Assembly: GCF_036325985.1 (NCBI RefSeq)
Contig: NZ_JAUHLI010000004.1
Span: 62,001-126,000 of the forward strand
DNA: 64,000 nucleotides
Direction of reading: 5' to 3'
From: Alkalimonas cellulosilytica
GTDB taxonomy: Bacteria > Pseudomonadota > Gammaproteobacteria > Enterobacterales > Alteromonadaceae
Below, piece by piece: positions 14,110 to 22,955 of the stretch. A program made the position numbers and the translations under genes. The notes under the pieces are model-generated. The model was not told the origin of the DNA. It made no database searches and was given only the letters and a program-made list of their open reading frames with translations. Position 1 is the first letter of the stretch. Each line of letters starts with the position of its first letter.

Positions 14110-14811
14110 ATGACTGATTTTATCGAGGTGTACGATGATGCGCTAAGCCCGGCTTTTTGCCAACAGCTGATTGCCGACTTTGAGCAAAGCAGCCACCGCC
14201 AACCCGGCCGTACCGGCGGCGGGGTGGATCCCAGCAAAAAAATAAGCACCGATCTGTATTTAAATGAGCATGCTGCCTACCAGCAGCAACTCAATACCAT
14301 CATCGAAGCCACCGCCCGGTGCGCCGAGCAGTATTTTCGCAAACATCATTTTGCGCTGATTGGCCCGATTGCGCTGACCATTCGCCACCCACAAAGCGGC
14401 CAGCCGGTGGCCTTAACCCACGATAACTTTACCGAGCTTGCCAGCGACAAGGTGGCCGATTACATGCGGGCGCTGTTTCGCATTGGGGCGGTGCAAATGC
14501 AGAAATACGATGCCGGCAAAGGCAACTACAACTACTGGCATTCGGAAGTCTACCCGCAACAACCTCACAACGAAGCACTGCACCGGGCGCTGCTGTTTAT
14601 GTTCTATCTGAACGATGTTGATGAAGGCGGCCAGACTGAATTTTTTTATCAAAACAAAAGTATTCAACCCAAAACCGGCCGCATGGTGATCGCGCCGGCC
14701 TATTTCACCCATACCCACCGGGGCTGCATTCCGGTATCCCATGATAAGTACATTCTGACCAGCTGGATATTGTTTCAGCGGGCAGAGCAACTGTATGGCG
14801 CTCCGGGTTAA
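14110..14811 (+). CDS. 2OG-Fe(II) oxygenase, prolyl-4-hydroxylase-like
   Basis: A 233-residue cytoplasmic protein with the double-stranded beta-helix signature of 2-oxoglutarate/Fe(II) dioxygenases. The iron triad is probably H-x-E in Y-W-H-S-E-V (about residues 141-143) and the His in T-H-T-H-R-G near 199. A Lys in S-H-D-K-Y near 208 would bind 2-oxoglutarate. E-G-G-Q-T-E-F-F fits the P4H-like core. The second ligand is Glu rather than the more common Asp, a variant also seen in related oxygenases of this type. AGAGAG serves as ribosome-binding site. The substrate is unknown. Confidence 0.72.
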   Translation: MTDFIEVYDDALSPAFCQQLIADFEQSSHRQPGRTGGGVDPSKKISTDLYLNEHAAYQQQLNTIIEATARCAEQYFRKHHFALIGPIALTIRHPQSGQPVALTHDNFTELASDKVADYMRALFRIGAVQMQKYDAGKGNYNYWHSEVYPQQPHNEALHRALLFMFYLNDVDEGGQTEFFYQNKSIQPKTGRMVIAPAYFTHTHRGCIPVSHDKYILTSWILFQRAEQLYGAPG

Positions 14812-14919
14812 GCCTGGGGCGTACTTATTTTCCTGAGCAGTTCGTGTTGCTGTGGTTATACAGTGACTACCGCGGGTAGTAGATTAAACTCTAAAGTAAA
14901 ACAATATCACAATTCAATT

Positions 14920-14938
14920 GACAATCATTATCATTAGC
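14920..14938. promoter_or_regulatory. Fur box upstream of TonB receptor 1
   Basis: GACAATCATTATCATTAGC matches the 19-bp Fur consensus at 16 positions on the minus strand. It lies about 95 bp before the receptor start, so iron repression is likely. Confidence 0.75.
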
Positions 14939-15031
14939 AATTAAGATCCTGCCCCAATCAGAACAACAACAGCGCTGACGGCTGGCTGCCTCACGCTGAC
15001 GACAAATCATATCTGCTTAAGGGGTTTTACC

Positions 15032-17122
15032 ATGTCGGGAGTCAACGATTTTACGCTCAATAAATTAGCCATGGCTATGGCCATCACCGTTCTGCCACTT
15101 ACTGCACTGGCGGGCGAAGCGATGGGTGCGGCCGACGATGATGGCGCTCTGGGCTCTGCTGGTCCGCGTATTGAAGTGATCCGGGTGAAAGGCAATCAGC
15201 TCAGCCATGCGCATCTTGAAACAGGCACCGTGGTGGTTATTAGCCGCGAACAGATTGATGCGATTCAGCCACTGTCGACGGAAGATGTGCTGCGCCGGGT
15301 CCCAGGCATCAACATTAAGGGCGAAGAAGAAACCTCCATTGTCGGAAACTTCGGTTTGCGCGGTTTATCTGCCAGCGAGTCCAAGTCGCTGGTGTTGGAA
15401 GACGGTGTGCCGGTAGCTCCTGGCCTGTTCATCGGCAATGACCGCTACTTCAACCCACGCATTCAGCGCATGGACGGTGCGGAGATCTTAAAAGGCTCCG
15501 CTTCGTTGCGTTATGGCCCATCCACCATTGGTGGCGTGGTCAACTACATCACCAAAACGCCGGATGATGGGGTGCAGCTTTCTGGCCGTATTGGCTCGTT
15601 CAATATGCGAGAAGCCAGCATCGAAGCCGGTGGCAAGAATGCTTCAGGTGATGGCTATGCCGGTGTGGTGGCCACTCATGCCAAAAGCGATGGCTTTATG
15701 GACAAAGGCTACGAGATGAGCGATGTGATGGTGAAAGCCGGCACCGCCATTGGTGATAACCAGCGCATTGGTGTGAAGTTTTCCTACCATGAAAATGACG
15801 CCAATATCTCTTACCGTGGTTTGCTGCTGAACGATTACCTGGCCGGTGAGCGCTACAACCCGGCACCGGATGACTGGTACCTGACCGATCGCAAAGCCTT
15901 TGATCTAAATCATGAGTGGGCCATCAACGACAGTGCCACCTTGAAAACGCTGGTGTACTGGAGTGACATTACCCGTGATTACTGGCGTTACAACGTCGAT
16001 ACTGCAGCGTCTAATGCAGCGGGTCGTTGGGTGTACACCGATGATTTAACCGGTAACAACCGCAGCTGGGAGCGCTTTGGCATTGAGACGCGTTTAAGTC
16101 TGGCGCATACCCTGGGTGACATCAGTGCAGATACTGAGTTTGGCCTTCGGCTGATGCGAGAGGAGTCGGATGATACCCGCATTCGCACCACCCGGGCGGC
16201 CGATCGTACCGGCCTGAATGATCGCCATATTGTTGACTCAGCCGATAGCATTGCTGGTTATGTGCAAAGCCGGATTGAGTTGAGTGATCGGCTGGCAGTG
16301 ACACCAGGTCTGCGGGTAGAGAGCTACGAGCAAAAACGGGTGGTGCTGACTCAGGACAATGCCTCTGCCAAAACCAGCAATACCGAGTTCTTACCAGGGG
16401 TAGGTGCGACCTTTGAACTAACACCTTCGGCTCAGCTGTACGGTGGTGTGTACCGGGCGTTTTCACCGGCCTCCAATGGCGTGGCACTGGATGGTCTGAC
16501 CGACCAAAAGCTGGATGGGGAGCGGGCTACCAACTATGAAATCGGTATCCGAGGCAGTGAAGGGGCTCTGAGCTATGAAGTGGCCGCGTTTGCCATGGAC
16601 TTTAGCAATCAGGTGGTGACAGGCAACAGCGATCCAAACCTGTCGCAGTCGAATGCCGGTAAAACCGAGCACCGCGGTATGGAGTTGGCGCTGGCCTATG
16701 ACTTTGGTGCCGGCTTTAGCCTGGATACCAATGCTACCTGGATCCCCACCTCGAAGTTCAAGACCGGTGATCATCAGGGCAATCGTCTGCCGTATGCGCC
16801 GAAATTTATGGCCAATATTGGTTTGAATTACAGTGCTGACAAGCTAAAAGCAGCCCTGACCGCCCACCACCGGGGCGAGCAATACGGCGACCCGAGCAAT
16901 CAGGTCGCGCTACCAACAGGCGCTGGTGGCGGGATCTGGGGCGGCTTGCTGCCAGCTTATACCGTGTTGGATCTGACAGCGCAATACAGTGTCTCCAGCG
17001 AGTTTACCCTGTTTGGTGCGGTGAAGAACCTGACCGACAAGCAGTACATCGCAGGTTTGCGTCAGGGCATCTATGTTGGCCCGGAGCGCTCCTTCGAAGT
17101 AGGTTTCCGTTACCGCTTCTAA
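15032..17122 (+). CDS. TonB-dependent receptor, FecA-like siderophore type
   Basis: A 696-residue outer-membrane receptor. It has a signal peptide (about 1-30, ending A-L-A-G-E-A), a TonB-box-like E-V-I-R-V segment near 49, then the plug domain (about 60-165) with D-V-L-R-R-V-P-G-I and E-I-L-K-G-S-A-S-L-R-Y-G-P-S-T-I-G-G-V-V-N-Y. A 22-strand barrel ends in the outer-membrane signature F-E-V-G-F-R-Y-R-F. The plug most resembles FecA-type iron(III)-chelate receptors; the ligand is not known. A Fur box lies upstream and a terminator follows. Energy would come from the TonB-ExbBD system at 46363-48252. Confidence 0.85.
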   Translation: MSGVNDFTLNKLAMAMAITVLPLTALAGEAMGAADDDGALGSAGPRIEVIRVKGNQLSHAHLETGTVVVISREQIDAIQPLSTEDVLRRVPGINIKGEEETSIVGNFGLRGLSASESKSLVLEDGVPVAPGLFIGNDRYFNPRIQRMDGAEILKGSASLRYGPSTIGGVVNYITKTPDDGVQLSGRIGSFNMREASIEAGGKNASGDGYAGVVATHAKSDGFMDKGYEMSDVMVKAGTAIGDNQRIGVKFSYHENDANISYRGLLLNDYLAGERYNPAPDDWYLTDRKAFDLNHEWAINDSATLKTLVYWSDITRDYWRYNVDTAASNAAGRWVYTDDLTGNNRSWERFGIETRLSLAHTLGDISADTEFGLRLMREESDDTRIRTTRAADRTGLNDRHIVDSADSIAGYVQSRIELSDRLAVTPGLRVESYEQKRVVLTQDNASAKTSNTEFLPGVGATFELTPSAQLYGGVYRAFSPASNGVALDGLTDQKLDGERATNYEIGIRGSEGALSYEVAAFAMDFSNQVVTGNSDPNLSQSNAGKTEHRGMELALAYDFGAGFSLDTNATWIPTSKFKTGDHQGNRLPYAPKFMANIGLNYSADKLKAALTAHHRGEQYGDPSNQVALPTGAGGGIWGGLLPAYTVLDLTAQYSVSSEFTLFGAVKNLTDKQYIAGLRQGIYVGPERSFEVGFRYRF

Positions 17123-17131
17123 TCGCGTCCC

Positions 17132-17194
17132 GCCGGGTTCTTTCGGACCCGGCAGATGCTCTGCCCAGAACCCGGCCTTTGCGTCGGGTTTTTT
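17132..17194 (+). terminator. Double hairpin terminator after receptor 1
   Basis: A first hairpin (GCCGGGT / ACCCGGC, 17132-17153) is followed by AACCCGGC...GTCGGGTT and a run of T at 17188-17194, a Rho-independent terminator. Confidence 0.8.
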
Positions 17195-17236
17195 AGTTCC
17201 CGGATTATCGCTATTGCTGCTTCCCACCTCTCATTT

Positions 17237-17290
17237 GATAATAATTATCATTTGCTATTGATCTTCATAGTAAGAATCATTATCATTTCG
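17237..17290. promoter_or_regulatory. Two Fur boxes before TonB receptor 2 operon
   Basis: GATAATAATTATCATTTGC (17237-17255) and AAGAATCATTATCATTTCG (17272-17290) both match the Fur consensus well. The second ends 53 bp before the start codon. Tandem boxes suggest strong iron repression. Confidence 0.8.
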
Positions 17291-17343
17291 TCGCGCTTTC
17301 GGTGTCCCTTTTGTGGCACCGCTTATAACAACAGGAGAGACGA

Positions 17344-19677
17344 ATGAAAACCTTCCGCCGCAGCGCTGTTGCTGCCCTTGTCGTATCTGCACTACACCTG
17401 CCGGTCTACGCTGGCGTGACCATGGACATGCCGGAGTACGATGGTGAAGTCATTGTGGTTACGGCATCCGGTTTTGAGCAGAAACTGATTGATGCACCAG
17501 CCAGTGTGACTGTGGTGACGCGGGAGGAGTTAACGGCCAAGCCTTTCAGCAGCCTGGCAGATGCACTGCGCGATATTGAAGGCATTGATGTGGGCAGTGG
17601 CCAGGATAAAAACGGCAATATCAGCATCACCATGCGTGGTTTGCCGTCCGATTATACACTGGTGCTGATCAATGGCCGGCGTCAGAGCGATATCGGCAAC
17701 ATTGGGCCGAATGACTTCGGCAACAGTCAATTTATGTACATGCCACCTTTGGCAGCGATTGAGCGGATTGAAGTGGTGCGCGGCCCTATGTCGACGCTGT
17801 ATGGTGCTGATGCCATTGGTGGGGTCATTAACATCATCACCCGTCGTCAGCTGGATAGTACTCATGGCAGCATCACCGCCAGCTACAACTGGCAGCAAGA
17901 CAGCCAGTATGGCGATGATAAGAAACTGGATTTCTTTTTAAGTGGCCCAGCTGGTATCGAGGGGCTGCTGTATCAGTTGCGGGCGGGTGTGTTTGCCCGT
18001 GATGACAGCGACCCAAGCTATCAAACGGAGTTGCCGTTGCCAGATGGCAGTACCTGGTCGGAGCAAGGCAGTTTTGGCGATCGTAAAATTGTCGCCGCCA
18101 AAAACTGGAATGCCGGTTTGACACTGAACTATGCGTTGACTGAACAGCAGGATCTGGCGCTGGAGTACGATATTTCAAAACAACGCTACGACAACCGGCT
18201 AGGCCAAACCGGTACTTTGGATGCACCAGAAAGCCTGTGGCGGGCCAGTGGTGGCATTGTAATGCCGAGGGTCGGTTACACACCCTATCAGCGGGTAGAG
18301 CGCGAGCAGTTTGTGCTCAGTCATTTAGGGCGCTTTGACTTTGGCAACTGGCAAACCGTGCTGACCAAAAGCCGTAGTGAGAACTTTGGTCGCTCTTTGC
18401 CATTGACGGTACAAGAGCGCTTGCAGGTGCAGGCCATTTGGGATCAGGCCAGGGACGAGCAGGGGGTAAATGTTCCGGTGTTAACCGACGCCATCCGTAT
18501 GCAGCTGGAGCAGGACTTTCTGCCACGGCCAATGCGTACACTGAAAATCGACAATCTGATTGTCGATACCAAGCTGGAGTCGCAGTGGCAGAACCACTTC
18601 TTTGTGCTTGGTGCACAGTATTTTAATGCCGATATGGAAGATGGTGTGTTTGGCATGTATGGCGACGGCTTGCGGGAAGGCACTGTCGCTACCCACCGCC
18701 AGTGGGCATTTTTTGCCGAAGACAGCATCGATTTGAGTGCCGATCTCACGGCAACCCTGGGCGCCCGTTATGATCATCACAATATTTTTGGTAGCCAGTT
18801 AAGCCCACGGGCCTATCTGAACTGGCGTGGTTTAAGCAACTGGACGCTGAAAGGTGGCATCAGCACCGGTTACAAAACACCGCGGCCGGAGCAATTATTC
18901 TCTGGCATCACCGGCTTTGGCGGGCAGGGCACCAGTCCCTTTGTGGGCACACCGGATTTGCAACCGGAAACCAGTGTCAATTACGAAGTGGCAGCCTATT
19001 ACACCGGCAGTGATCGCTTTAGCGGCAACATCACGCTGTTTTACAACGACTTTAAAGACAAAATTATCACTCAGGACAGCCTGCCGAATTGCGAAGTGGC
19101 GGCAGTAGGTGAGGCATGTGTGGATATCGGTGCGGGCTGGGCGGATTTAGGTTATCTCCGTTTTAGTCAGGCGGCCAATGTCGATAAATCTGAAACCCGG
19201 GGTGTTGAGCTGGCAGGCCGGGCGACCCTTGCCGAGGACTGGTCGCTGACGGCTAACTATACCTTTACCGACAGTGAGGTAAAAAGTGGCAATAATCAGG
19301 GCTTGCCGTTGGTGAGTACACCGCGCCATATGCTGAATGCTAATCTGAGCTGGCAGCTCAGCGAACCGCTCTCGCTCTCGCTGATCGCAGAGGTGCGTAG
19401 CAAACGCTTCCGTGGTACCCAGATTGAGCCAGGGCCGGATGGTCCGGAAACCAGCAAAATCTACTTTAAGTCTTACCAATTGTTCCATCTGGCGGCCAGA
19501 TACCGTGTATCGGATGCCTGGTCCATCCATGCCCGGATCAACAATCTGCTGGATGATGATCTGTCCAGCCGCACCTGCCGTCTGACGGAAACCCAGGATG
19601 CCTACAGCTGTACGCCGGATTACAACACCTCGATGAAAGCGCGTAGCTTTTGGCTGTCGGCGACCTACAACTTTTAA
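17344..19677 (+). CDS. TonB-dependent receptor, catecholate/colicin-receptor type
   Basis: A 777-residue outer-membrane receptor: signal peptide (about 1-23), TonB-box-like G-E-V-I-V-V-T-A-S near 34-42, plug with L-A-D-A-L-R-D-I-E-G-I-D-V and R-I-E-V-V-R-G-P-M-S-T-L-Y-G-A-D-A-I-G-G-V-I-N-I-I-T-R. The barrel ends F-W-L-S-A-T-Y-N-F. The plug pattern is that of the FepA/CirA/IrgA group, which take up ferric catecholates and their breakdown products. GGAGAG lies just before the ATG. It is the first gene of an apparent four-gene iron-regulated operon running to 21646. Confidence 0.87.
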   Translation: MKTFRRSAVAALVVSALHLPVYAGVTMDMPEYDGEVIVVTASGFEQKLIDAPASVTVVTREELTAKPFSSLADALRDIEGIDVGSGQDKNGNISITMRGLPSDYTLVLINGRRQSDIGNIGPNDFGNSQFMYMPPLAAIERIEVVRGPMSTLYGADAIGGVINIITRRQLDSTHGSITASYNWQQDSQYGDDKKLDFFLSGPAGIEGLLYQLRAGVFARDDSDPSYQTELPLPDGSTWSEQGSFGDRKIVAAKNWNAGLTLNYALTEQQDLALEYDISKQRYDNRLGQTGTLDAPESLWRASGGIVMPRVGYTPYQRVEREQFVLSHLGRFDFGNWQTVLTKSRSENFGRSLPLTVQERLQVQAIWDQARDEQGVNVPVLTDAIRMQLEQDFLPRPMRTLKIDNLIVDTKLESQWQNHFFVLGAQYFNADMEDGVFGMYGDGLREGTVATHRQWAFFAEDSIDLSADLTATLGARYDHHNIFGSQLSPRAYLNWRGLSNWTLKGGISTGYKTPRPEQLFSGITGFGGQGTSPFVGTPDLQPETSVNYEVAAYYTGSDRFSGNITLFYNDFKDKIITQDSLPNCEVAAVGEACVDIGAGWADLGYLRFSQAANVDKSETRGVELAGRATLAEDWSLTANYTFTDSEVKSGNNQGLPLVSTPRHMLNANLSWQLSEPLSLSLIAEVRSKRFRGTQIEPGPDGPETSKIYFKSYQLFHLAARYRVSDAWSIHARINNLLDDDLSSRTCRLTETQDAYSCTPDYNTSMKARSFWLSATYNF

Positions 19678-19686
19678 GGCTGCCGG

Positions 19687-20310
19687 ATGAAAGCAAGCCC
19701 GTTCAACCTGCAGCGTCTGATGCGGACGCTGCATACCTACAGCGCCATGTGGGTACTGTTGTTGTTAGTGTTTTTCTCGATCACCGGCATCACGCTCAAT
19801 CATCCCAATTGGCAAAGCCAGTGGGGTAGCAGCCAGCAACTGCAGGTACTGAGCCTGCCAGCAGCCCTGCAACTGGCTGAACTCCCTGAGGAGCCTGAGC
19901 AGCAGCACTGGTATGCCCAGGAGCTGCGGCACTGGTTGTTGCAGCACCATGGCGTGCAGGCAACCGAGTGGCGCTATCAGTTTGATGCAGACGATGCGGT
20001 GCTGGAGCTGGAGTTTAAACGCCCGGCCGGCTACGCCATGGTGGTGCTGGATTTTGACAGCGGCGAGTTGGAATTGGAGCAGGTATTTGCCGGTTATCTG
20101 GCGCTGGCCAACGATCTGCACAAAGGGCGGGATGCTGGTGGTCTTTGGTCCTGGTTAATTGATATCACCGCCATCAGCTGCCTGGTGTTTGCGCTGACCG
20201 GTTTTTATTTGCTGCTGAAATCGCAGTCGATGCGGGCCATCGGCAATACCCTGGCGCTGCTCGGCGGCATGGCCGGCATTCTGATTTACCTGATGTCTTT
20301 GCACATCTGA
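19687..20310 (+). CDS. PepSY-associated membrane protein
   Basis: 207 residues: an N-terminal segment with H-T-Y and a transmembrane helix (about 15-37, ending S-I-T-G-I-T-L-N-H-P), a periplasmic PepSY-like domain (about 45-145) with W-R-Y and L-D-F-D-S-G-E-L, and two C-terminal helices after N-D-L-H-K-G-R-D-A-G-G-L-W-S-W. This is the short PepSY_TM protein group that accompanies TonB receptors. Related proteins reduce or handle iron at the inner membrane, though the function here is unproven. It starts 9 nt after the receptor stop codon, so the two are co-translated. Confidence 0.8.
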   Translation: MKASPFNLQRLMRTLHTYSAMWVLLLLVFFSITGITLNHPNWQSQWGSSQQLQVLSLPAALQLAELPEEPEQQHWYAQELRHWLLQHHGVQATEWRYQFDADDAVLELEFKRPAGYAMVVLDFDSGELELEQVFAGYLALANDLHKGRDAGGLWSWLIDITAISCLVFALTGFYLLLKSQSMRAIGNTLALLGGMAGILIYLMSLHI

Positions 20311-20337
20311 TTTTGCAATCTAATGAAGGGAGTTTGT

Positions 20338-20835
20338 ATGCGATCACTGTTGTTTACTGCTGTGTTGTTGCTTGGTCTGGGCTTAATTGCTCCAGCCGGC
20401 AAAGCACAGGAACTTAGCATTTCACTGGAATTACCGGTGATAGAAACCGCTCAGTATTACCGGCCTTATGTGGCGGTCTGGGTGGAGGATGAAGCCCAGC
20501 AATCGGTGCGATTAATCGCACTCTGGCGTAAAGAGCCGGACTGGCTGAAAGACATTCGCCGTTTCTGGCGCAAAATTGGCCGCAGCGAAACCGAGCTGGT
20601 CGATGCCCGCACCGGGGCGACGCGCACGCCTGGCCGTTACCAGCTGAGCTGGGATGGGCTGGATGATGCCGGCAAACCGGTCCCTGCCGGTGAATACACC
20701 CTCTTTGTGGAAGCATCGCGCGAACAGGGTGGCCGCAGTTTGCAGCGCCAGAGCTTTCAATGGGGCGGCCAGGCTCAGCAGTACAAACAGCCAGCCATGC
20801 CTGAGCTTGGCGAATTAAACATTACGCTTAACTAA
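20338..20835 (+). CDS. DUF2271-type periplasmic protein
   Basis: 165 residues with a signal peptide (M-R-S-L-L-F-T-A-V-L-L-L-G, cleavage near A-G-K-A). It has an Ig/FlgD-like beta domain: Y-V-A-V-W-V-E-D, then G-R-Y-Q-L-S-W-D-G-L-D-D-A-G-K-P-V-P-A-G-E-Y-T-L. This matches the DUF2271 family found beside PepSY and DUF4198 genes in iron-uptake operons. ATG at 20338 is chosen because AAGGGAG is 5-6 nt upstream and the signal peptide starts there. An in-frame ATG at 20323 is less well placed. The function is unknown. Confidence 0.75.
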   Translation: MRSLLFTAVLLLGLGLIAPAGKAQELSISLELPVIETAQYYRPYVAVWVEDEAQQSVRLIALWRKEPDWLKDIRRFWRKIGRSETELVDARTGATRTPGRYQLSWDGLDDAGKPVPAGEYTLFVEASREQGGRSLQRQSFQWGGQAQQYKQPAMPELGELNITLN

Positions 20836-20848
20836 AGGATCATCACGC

Positions 20849-21646
20849 ATGAAAAACATGATTACCGCCATCGTACTGGCACTGTGCAGCAGCGCCGCCA
20901 CTGCCCATACCTTATGGGTGTTACCCAGCCACTTTGTGCTGTCATCGGAAGACAGCTGGATTTCGGTGGATGTCTCGGCTGCCAATATGACCTTTGTGGC
21001 TGATCGGGGTGTGAGCCCGAACAACCTGGCCATTGTATTTCCGGATGGCGAGCGCCATGCCTTTAGCCAGAGTTACCAGGGGCGACGCAAGTCCCAGGCC
21101 GATCATCAGCTGACGATGGATGGCACCTACCGCATCGAACTGGCCGGGCCGGCCCGCTACTTTACCTTTTTCCAGGAAGATGGGCAGCGCCGACGTATCA
21201 TGGCCAATAAACAACAGCGGGCAGAGCAGTTACCAGCCAATGCGACTGATGTTGTCACCACCCGCAGTCGCAGCCGGGCGCTGAGCTATGTCAGTGTCAA
21301 TGCACCTAACCAGACGGCGTTGGCGCTAAGCAATGAAGGATTAGAGTTAAAACTGCTGACCCATCCGGCCGATGTGGTAGCGACCGAACCGGTGCGCTGG
21401 CAGTTTGTGCTGGATGGCAAGCCGGTGGCGAGTGTGCAGGTGGAGTTATCGCGTGAAGGTGAATTGTACCGCGATGATGCCGGCCGCGAATTGCTCAGCT
21501 CAGATGCTCAAGGTTACCTGACGTTCACCCCGCAGGTGTCAGGCCGTTATGTACTGGAAGCCAGTGTGCAACAGGACAGCAGCGATGCGCTGGCGGATCA
21601 GGTACGGGAAAGCCTGACCCTGACCTTTGAAGCGGCTTTGCCTTAA
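20849..21646 (+). CDS. DUF4198 periplasmic protein
   Basis: 265 residues with a signal peptide ending A-A-T-A, so the mature protein starts at His20 in H-T-L-W-V-L-P. An exposed N-terminal His after cleavage could bind metal, as in other periplasmic metal-handling proteins; this is inference. The rest is beta-rich with a Q-A-D-H-Q-L motif and a C-terminal Ig-like domain (Y-L-T-F-T-P-Q-V-S-G-R-Y-V-L-E-A). DUF4198 proteins cluster with TonB receptors for iron or nickel. It is the last gene of the Fur-box operon and ends 5 nt before the convergent GNAT gene. Confidence 0.78.
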   Translation: MKNMITAIVLALCSSAATAHTLWVLPSHFVLSSEDSWISVDVSAANMTFVADRGVSPNNLAIVFPDGERHAFSQSYQGRRKSQADHQLTMDGTYRIELAGPARYFTFFQEDGQRRRIMANKQQRAEQLPANATDVVTTRSRSRALSYVSVNAPNQTALALSNEGLELKLLTHPADVVATEPVRWQFVLDGKPVASVQVELSREGELYRDDAGRELLSSDAQGYLTFTPQVSGRYVLEASVQQDSSDALADQVRESLTLTFEAALP

Positions 21647-21651
21647 GCCGT

Positions 21652-22107
21652 TCACCGGTAGGGTAAGATCATCTTCAGATGCGGAATATCGTCTTCCAGG
21701 TAGGGTTCGCTGGCTGCCTGGAAGCCGTGTTGCTCATAAAACTGTTGCAAATAGCACTGAGCAGAAATATGGATATCCATCCGGGGCCAGTGCTCTTTAG
21801 CCACGGCGATGGTTTTTTCCACCAGCACCTGACCCAGGCCTAACCGCCGGGCGGTTTGCGAGACACAGACCCGGCCCACGCCAGGGTAATGATCAAACAC
21901 CACTCCGGGCGCCAGTACCCGTGAATAGGCAATGACTTTGTCACCTTTTTTCAGCAGCACATGCCGGGTTTGTGGATGCAGGTCGCGGTCATCCAGTTCC
22001 GGGTAAGGACAGTTTTGTTCCACCACAAAGACATCGACACGCAGTTGCAACAGGGCATACAGCGTATAGGTATCCAGTTGCTCAAAAGTTAACACCTGCC
22101 ATTGCAT
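21652..22107 (-). CDS. elaA: GNAT N-acetyltransferase ElaA
   Basis: 151 residues matching ElaA: L-Y-A-L-L-Q-L-R-V-D-V-F-V-V-E-Q-N-C-P-Y at the N-terminus (family signature V-F-V-V-E-Q), the acetyl-CoA-binding V-G-R-V-C-V-S-Q-T-A-R-R-L-G-L-G-Q-V-L-V (about 76-95), and the terminal Q-F-Y-E-Q-H-G-F. It transfers an acetyl group to an unknown acceptor. The length is standard. AAGGAG sits before the ATG. Confidence 0.85.
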   Translation of the reverse strand: MQWQVLTFEQLDTYTLYALLQLRVDVFVVEQNCPYPELDDRDLHPQTRHVLLKKGDKVIAYSRVLAPGVVFDHYPGVGRVCVSQTARRLGLGQVLVEKTIAVAKEHWPRMDIHISAQCYLQQFYEQHGFQAASEPYLEDDIPHLKMILPYR

Positions 22108-22178
22108 GCAGTTTGGCTCCTTGCAAATGATTCATACCGCTTCACTATACCTGCACTATACCAGAACTGCTTTGGCGG

Positions 22179-22199
22179 GCGCGAGCAAAACGCTCGCGC
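22179..22199. terminator. Hairpin after the exonuclease gene
   Basis: GCGCGAGC and GCTCGCGC form an 8-bp stem with a 5-nt loop, 6 nt past the exonuclease stop on the minus strand. There is no U-tract on either side. Confidence 0.4.
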
Positions 22200-22204
22200 T
22201 CTTG

Positions 22205-22954
22205 TTAACGCCATAGCTCTGACAGCAGGGTGTCCGGGCGAAAGCGATCCGCGATTTGGGCTTGCAGCAGCTCGGCACAGGCCAGCGCATCGGTCACAGC
22301 ATCATGCGGCCGGTAATCCGGCAAGCCATAGCGGCGACGGCTATCGGCCAGCCGAATCGATACCGGCTCACGGCCCAGCAGTTTATCCAGCAGGCTGGGT
22401 GGCCTGGCCCTGTGCAGCCGTGCCTCCAGCTCCATGGTATCAATCACTGGAAATTCGATGCCTTCGTTCAGCCGATCCAGCAAGGTGGCATGTAAAAAAG
22501 GCCGCTCAATGCCTCGAAAATGCACCACCACCACCTTACCAGCCATCTGTTGCAACAGCTCGGGCAAAATATCGGTGATATCCGGGGCAGCTTCGATGGC
22601 GCTGTGGGTAATGCCATGCACCACCACCGATTGTCCGGTCAGCGCAAACTTGGGTTTGACCAGCCAGTGCCGGGCCTGGCTGCTGTGAATGCGCTGCAGG
22701 CTCATCGGCACGGTGCCAATGCTTACGATGCCATCGCGGCCAGGCTCAAAGCCGGTGGTTTCAAAATCCATCGCCAGTAAAGGGGCTTCGGCGATAGAGC
22801 TGTCACCCGCCGGGATCCCTGCCTGGTAATACTGCTGCAAGGCCGGGTTGTGGGCCTGCGTGGCTAAACGGGCAAAGTGCTGAGGCCAGTCAGTCACATC
22901 CGGATCGCCGGGCAGGCGGCGCTGCTTCTGTTTGGCCGGCCCCAGGTACAGCAT
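22205..22954 (-). CDS. DEDDh 3'-5' exonuclease, Pol III epsilon-like
   Basis: 249 residues. The exonuclease I motif A-M-D-F-E-T-T-G-F is at about 66-74, the middle Asp-containing motif includes V-V-H-F-R-G-I-E-R, and the DEDDh His-Asp motif is H-D-A-V-T-D-A-L-A near 217-225. The protein carries only the exonuclease domain. It begins 1 nt after the stop of the cNMP/CBS/DUF294 gene, so the two form an operon. The same pairing is common in gammaproteobacteria, where the exonuclease may act on RNA or nucleotide-linked substrates rather than as a replisome subunit. Confidence 0.82.
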   Translation of the reverse strand: MLYLGPAKQKQRRLPGDPDVTDWPQHFARLATQAHNPALQQYYQAGIPAGDSSIAEAPLLAMDFETTGFEPGRDGIVSIGTVPMSLQRIHSSQARHWLVKPKFALTGQSVVVHGITHSAIEAAPDITDILPELLQQMAGKVVVVHFRGIERPFLHATLLDRLNEGIEFPVIDTMELEARLHRARPPSLLDKLLGREPVSIRLADSRRRYGLPDYRPHDAVTDALACAELLQAQIADRFRPDTLLSELWR

Positions 22955-22955
22955 G

